Under the pieces are notes generated by a model. The model worked only from the letters and a program-made list of their open reading frames with translations, had not been told where the DNA came from and ran no database searches. Source: Bacillota bacterium (GTDB taxonomy: Bacteria > Bacillota > Bacilli > Paenibacillales > Paenibacillaceae). From it: a DNA stretch of 64,000 bases. Both the position numbers and the translations under genes were made by a program. Positions 62,321-64,000 of the stretch are shown here, one piece after another. The stretch lies in contig JAEWAQ010000026.1 in NCBI GenBank assembly GCA_023391635.1, forward strand, positions 62,001 to 126,000, given 5' to 3'. Each line of letters opens with the position of its first letter. Position 1 is the first letter of the stretch.

Positions 62321-64000
62321 TTACTGGGTGACTTGGATATTGTCGAAATGCGCCGTACCCGGGAACCACATGTTGGTTCCGATATGGATTTGCGACACAT
62401 CGCTTGCGGCATTTACGAAAGATTGGTTCGAAATTACCGCTGAACCATTGATCGAAGCACTGTACGTGCCTGCGGTTAAATCCAATTCGATCTGCACATC
62501 GTACCACTGATTGGCGGAATAAGACAGCGACGTATCTACCCACCCCAAGGACGGGTCGACGTAGGCGAATTTTCCGTCTTCCTTGAAGCCGAGTTGGACC
62601 ATCGTTGCGCCGCTGCTGTCATTCAGGGCATAGTAGAGCAACGCGTTCGTCTGGTCCGCCTTCATGCGGACATCGGCGGTTAGCGTTCCGGTCACGGAAG
62701 TAAACGTCTTATCGGCCGTAACATCCGCCACGCCATAGCTCGTTTGCGTCAAGGTCAACGCGTGGTTCGATGCGTTTCCGCCATCCGCGACTTGCTGCAC
62801 CGAAGCCGCGCCGCCGCTTGTGCCGACGGTCCATCCGGGCGGCATCGAGCCGATCGACGTGCTTTCGAAGCTTTCATCATAGATGCTGGGGGTTCCAACC
62901 TGAATGTTGTCGTAATGGGCCGAGCCGGTAAACCACAAGTTGGTCCCGAACAAAATTTGCGATAGATCGCTGGCCGTATTGACGACAGGCTTATTCGACA
63001 GGACGTTCGTGCCGTCGATCGACACATCGTACGTGCCAGCCGGTAAGTTCACGGTGACTTGAACGTCGTACCACTGATTGGCTGAATAAGTAACCGATGT
63101 ATCCTGCCATCCCAGAGACGCATCGACAAACCCGATTTTCCCATTCTGCATGAAGCCCAACTGGACGGCAGTCGCTCCGGCGCTATCCTTCAGGTTAACG
63201 TTCGTAAGCGCGTTCGTCTGATCCGCCATCATGCGGAATTGAACGGTTGCCGTACCGGTAGCGGCGCTAAACGATGCGGCGGCGGATACTCCCGCTACTC
63301 CGTAGCTCGATTGCGTCAAGGTCAACGCGTGGTTCGATGCGTTTCCGCCATCCGCGACTTGCTGTACCGAAGCCGAGCCGCCGCTGTCGTCAACGGTCCA
63401 GCCTGACGGCATGGAACCGATCGAAGTGCTTTCGAAGTTTTCCGCATAGCCGGACGAACCCGAACCGGACCCTCCCGACACAGCGGTTGTCGCGACGACC
63501 GAAACGTCATCGACGAAAGCATAATCTCCGGTCGTCGGCTTGTAACCGTAGATGGTTGCGCTCGTACTCGACGATCCCGTCGTGAAAGTGAAAGTCTCTT
63601 CCACCCAGGATGTCGAAGAGGTGGCTTGGTACGTATCCGGTCCGCCGTAATTTTTGACGCCCAGCCGGACGGACTGGCTGCCGGAATTCGCTCTCAGAAA
63701 CCCTCTGAGCTCATACGTCGTATTCGGCTGCAGCCCGGTAATCGTCTGCTCGATGCCGTCCGCCCCCGTACCCAGGCTGATGCCGGTTTCGTATTGGTAA
63801 TGGCTGGACAGCCTTCCCCCGGATAAGTCGAAGGCGGGCTGCGCCGTCATGGAATCCGTCTTCGTCCATCCGAATAAGCTGTCCACGCTCGGCAGTTGAA
63901 TCCGGTTCAAGGCCAATCTGCCGTTGACAAGCAGATTTTTGTAATCCGTATCCACAAGCTGGTAAGTCGGAAGCGGCGAAGGCGGATTGGTCAGATTGGC
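62321..64000 (-). CDS. Modular carbohydrate-binding-type protein, 3' part (5' end beyond window)
   Basis: C-terminal 559 residues of a larger protein; the frame is open to the right edge. From the N-terminal side the visible part has a low-complexity NPPSPLP stretch, a carbohydrate-binding-like beta-sandwich (IEQTITGLQPNTTYELRGFL, WVEETFTFTTGSS, FVDDVSVVA), and a Gly/Ser linker. Two tandem copies of a 189-residue concanavalin/LamG-like module follow, each beginning FESTSIGSMP and ending with FGTNLWF or IGTNMWF and a DNIQV tail. No catalytic domain is inside the window. It is presumably a secreted polysaccharide-active enzyme, but the signal peptide would lie outside. Confidence 0.85.
   Translation of the reverse strand, partial: ANLTNPPSPLPTYQLVDTDYKNLLVNGRLALNRIQLPSVDSLFGWTKTDSMTAQPAFDLSGGRLSSHYQYETGISLGTGADGIEQTITGLQPNTTYELRGFLRANSGSQSVRLGVKNYGGPDTYQATSSTSWVEETFTFTTGSSSTSATIYGYKPTTGDYAFVDDVSVVATTAVSGGSGSGSSGYAENFESTSIGSMPSGWTVDDSGGSASVQQVADGGNASNHALTLTQSSYGVAGVSAAASFSAATGTATVQFRMMADQTNALTNVNLKDSAGATAVQLGFMQNGKIGFVDASLGWQDTSVTYSANQWYDVQVTVNLPAGTYDVSIDGTNVLSNKPVVNTASDLSQILFGTNLWFTGSAHYDNIQVGTPSIYDESFESTSIGSMPPGWTVGTSGGAASVQQVADGGNASNHALTLTQTSYGVADVTADKTFTSVTGTLTADVRMKADQTNALLYYALNDSSGATMVQLGFKEDGKFAYVDPSLGWVDTSLSYSANQWYDVQIELDLTAGTYSASINGSAVISNQSFVNAASDVSQIHIGTNMWFPGTAHFDNIQVTQ
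62744..63364. repeat. Direct repeat from duplicated C-terminal modules
   Basis: A 54-base stretch at 62744-62797 is identical to 63311-63364, offset 567 bases (189 codons). It encodes the shared QQVADGGNASNHALTLTQ region of the two tandem modules. The flanking parts of the modules are clearly more diverged. Confidence 0.92.

Noticed and set aside
1..64000. Mobile elements, prophage genes and CRISPR arrays
   Set aside because: No transposase, integrase or phage structural gene and no regularly spaced short repeats were seen on either strand; the only repeats are within coding modules.

Overview
The window looks like chromosome of a GC-rich, spore-former-type Gram-positive, most likely Paenibacillaceae (Paenibacillus or Cohnella). 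The signs are three YesM/YesN-type two-component systems (membrane histidine kinase plus response regulator with a C-terminal AraC helix-turn-helix), LplB/YtcP-type sugar permeases, lipoprotein solute-binding proteins, strong Shine-Dalgarno sites, GTG/TTG starts, and the remnant of an SLH surface protein. Most genes lie on the minus strand. Large antisense frames over the GC-rich enzyme genes were judged to be shadows. The organism assignment is inference from gene content.

Left part (1-12.7 kb): a sugar ABC permease pair (the leftmost cut by the window edge) follows its own kinase and response regulator. Divergent from these is an enolase-superfamily dehydratase/epimerase. A PHP phosphoesterase and a glycerophosphodiester phosphodiesterase form a pair that diverges from an AraC regulator. 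Then comes a three-gene operon of PfkB sugar kinase, zinc alcohol/polyol dehydrogenase and a large FAD-dependent oxidoreductase.

Cobalamin block (12.8-25.9 kb): twelve minus-strand genes, nearly all overlapping or tightly spaced, behind a -10 box, a cobalamin riboswitch aptamer and an intrinsic terminator. The order is btuF-btuC-btuD-cobT-cobU-cbiB-cobS-cobD-cbiP-cobO-(second, unsecreted B12-binding protein)-cbiA. It covers B12 uptake, a,c-diamide formation, adenosylation, amidation, aminopropanol attachment and nucleotide-loop assembly. No corrin-ring synthesis gene is present. Several proteins carry unusual low-complexity inserts.

Middle part (25.9-35 kb): one operon from a recognisable promoter, with sugar-binding lipoprotein, two permeases, histidine kinase, D-2-hydroxyacid dehydrogenase, FAD-dependent oxidoreductase and response regulator. 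Upstream lies a small gene graveyard (5' end of a MalT/LuxR-type regulator joined to the tail of an SLH surface protein), then a divergent pair of AraC regulator and phytanoyl-CoA-type dioxygenase.

Right part (37.5-62.2 kb): a glycan-use locus of about 25 kb. A response regulator, kinase, two permeases and binding lipoprotein are followed by six carbohydrate-active genes (GHL6-like, parallel beta-helix, GH29 fucosidase, GH2 mannosidase, GH42 galactosidase, GH36 alpha-galactosidase) and preceded by a second operon (GH35 beta-galactosidase, GH5-like enzyme, two-part GNAT). None of these enzymes shows a signal peptide, so oligosaccharides are probably imported and trimmed inside the cell. A near-identical 54-bp promoter module precedes both the transporter operon and the GH35 operon at exactly the same spacing and probably marks the regulon of the local response regulator. 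The window ends inside a modular protein with duplicated C-terminal domains. No transport ATPase accompanies any of the three sugar transporters, so a shared MsmX-type ATPase elsewhere is implied.
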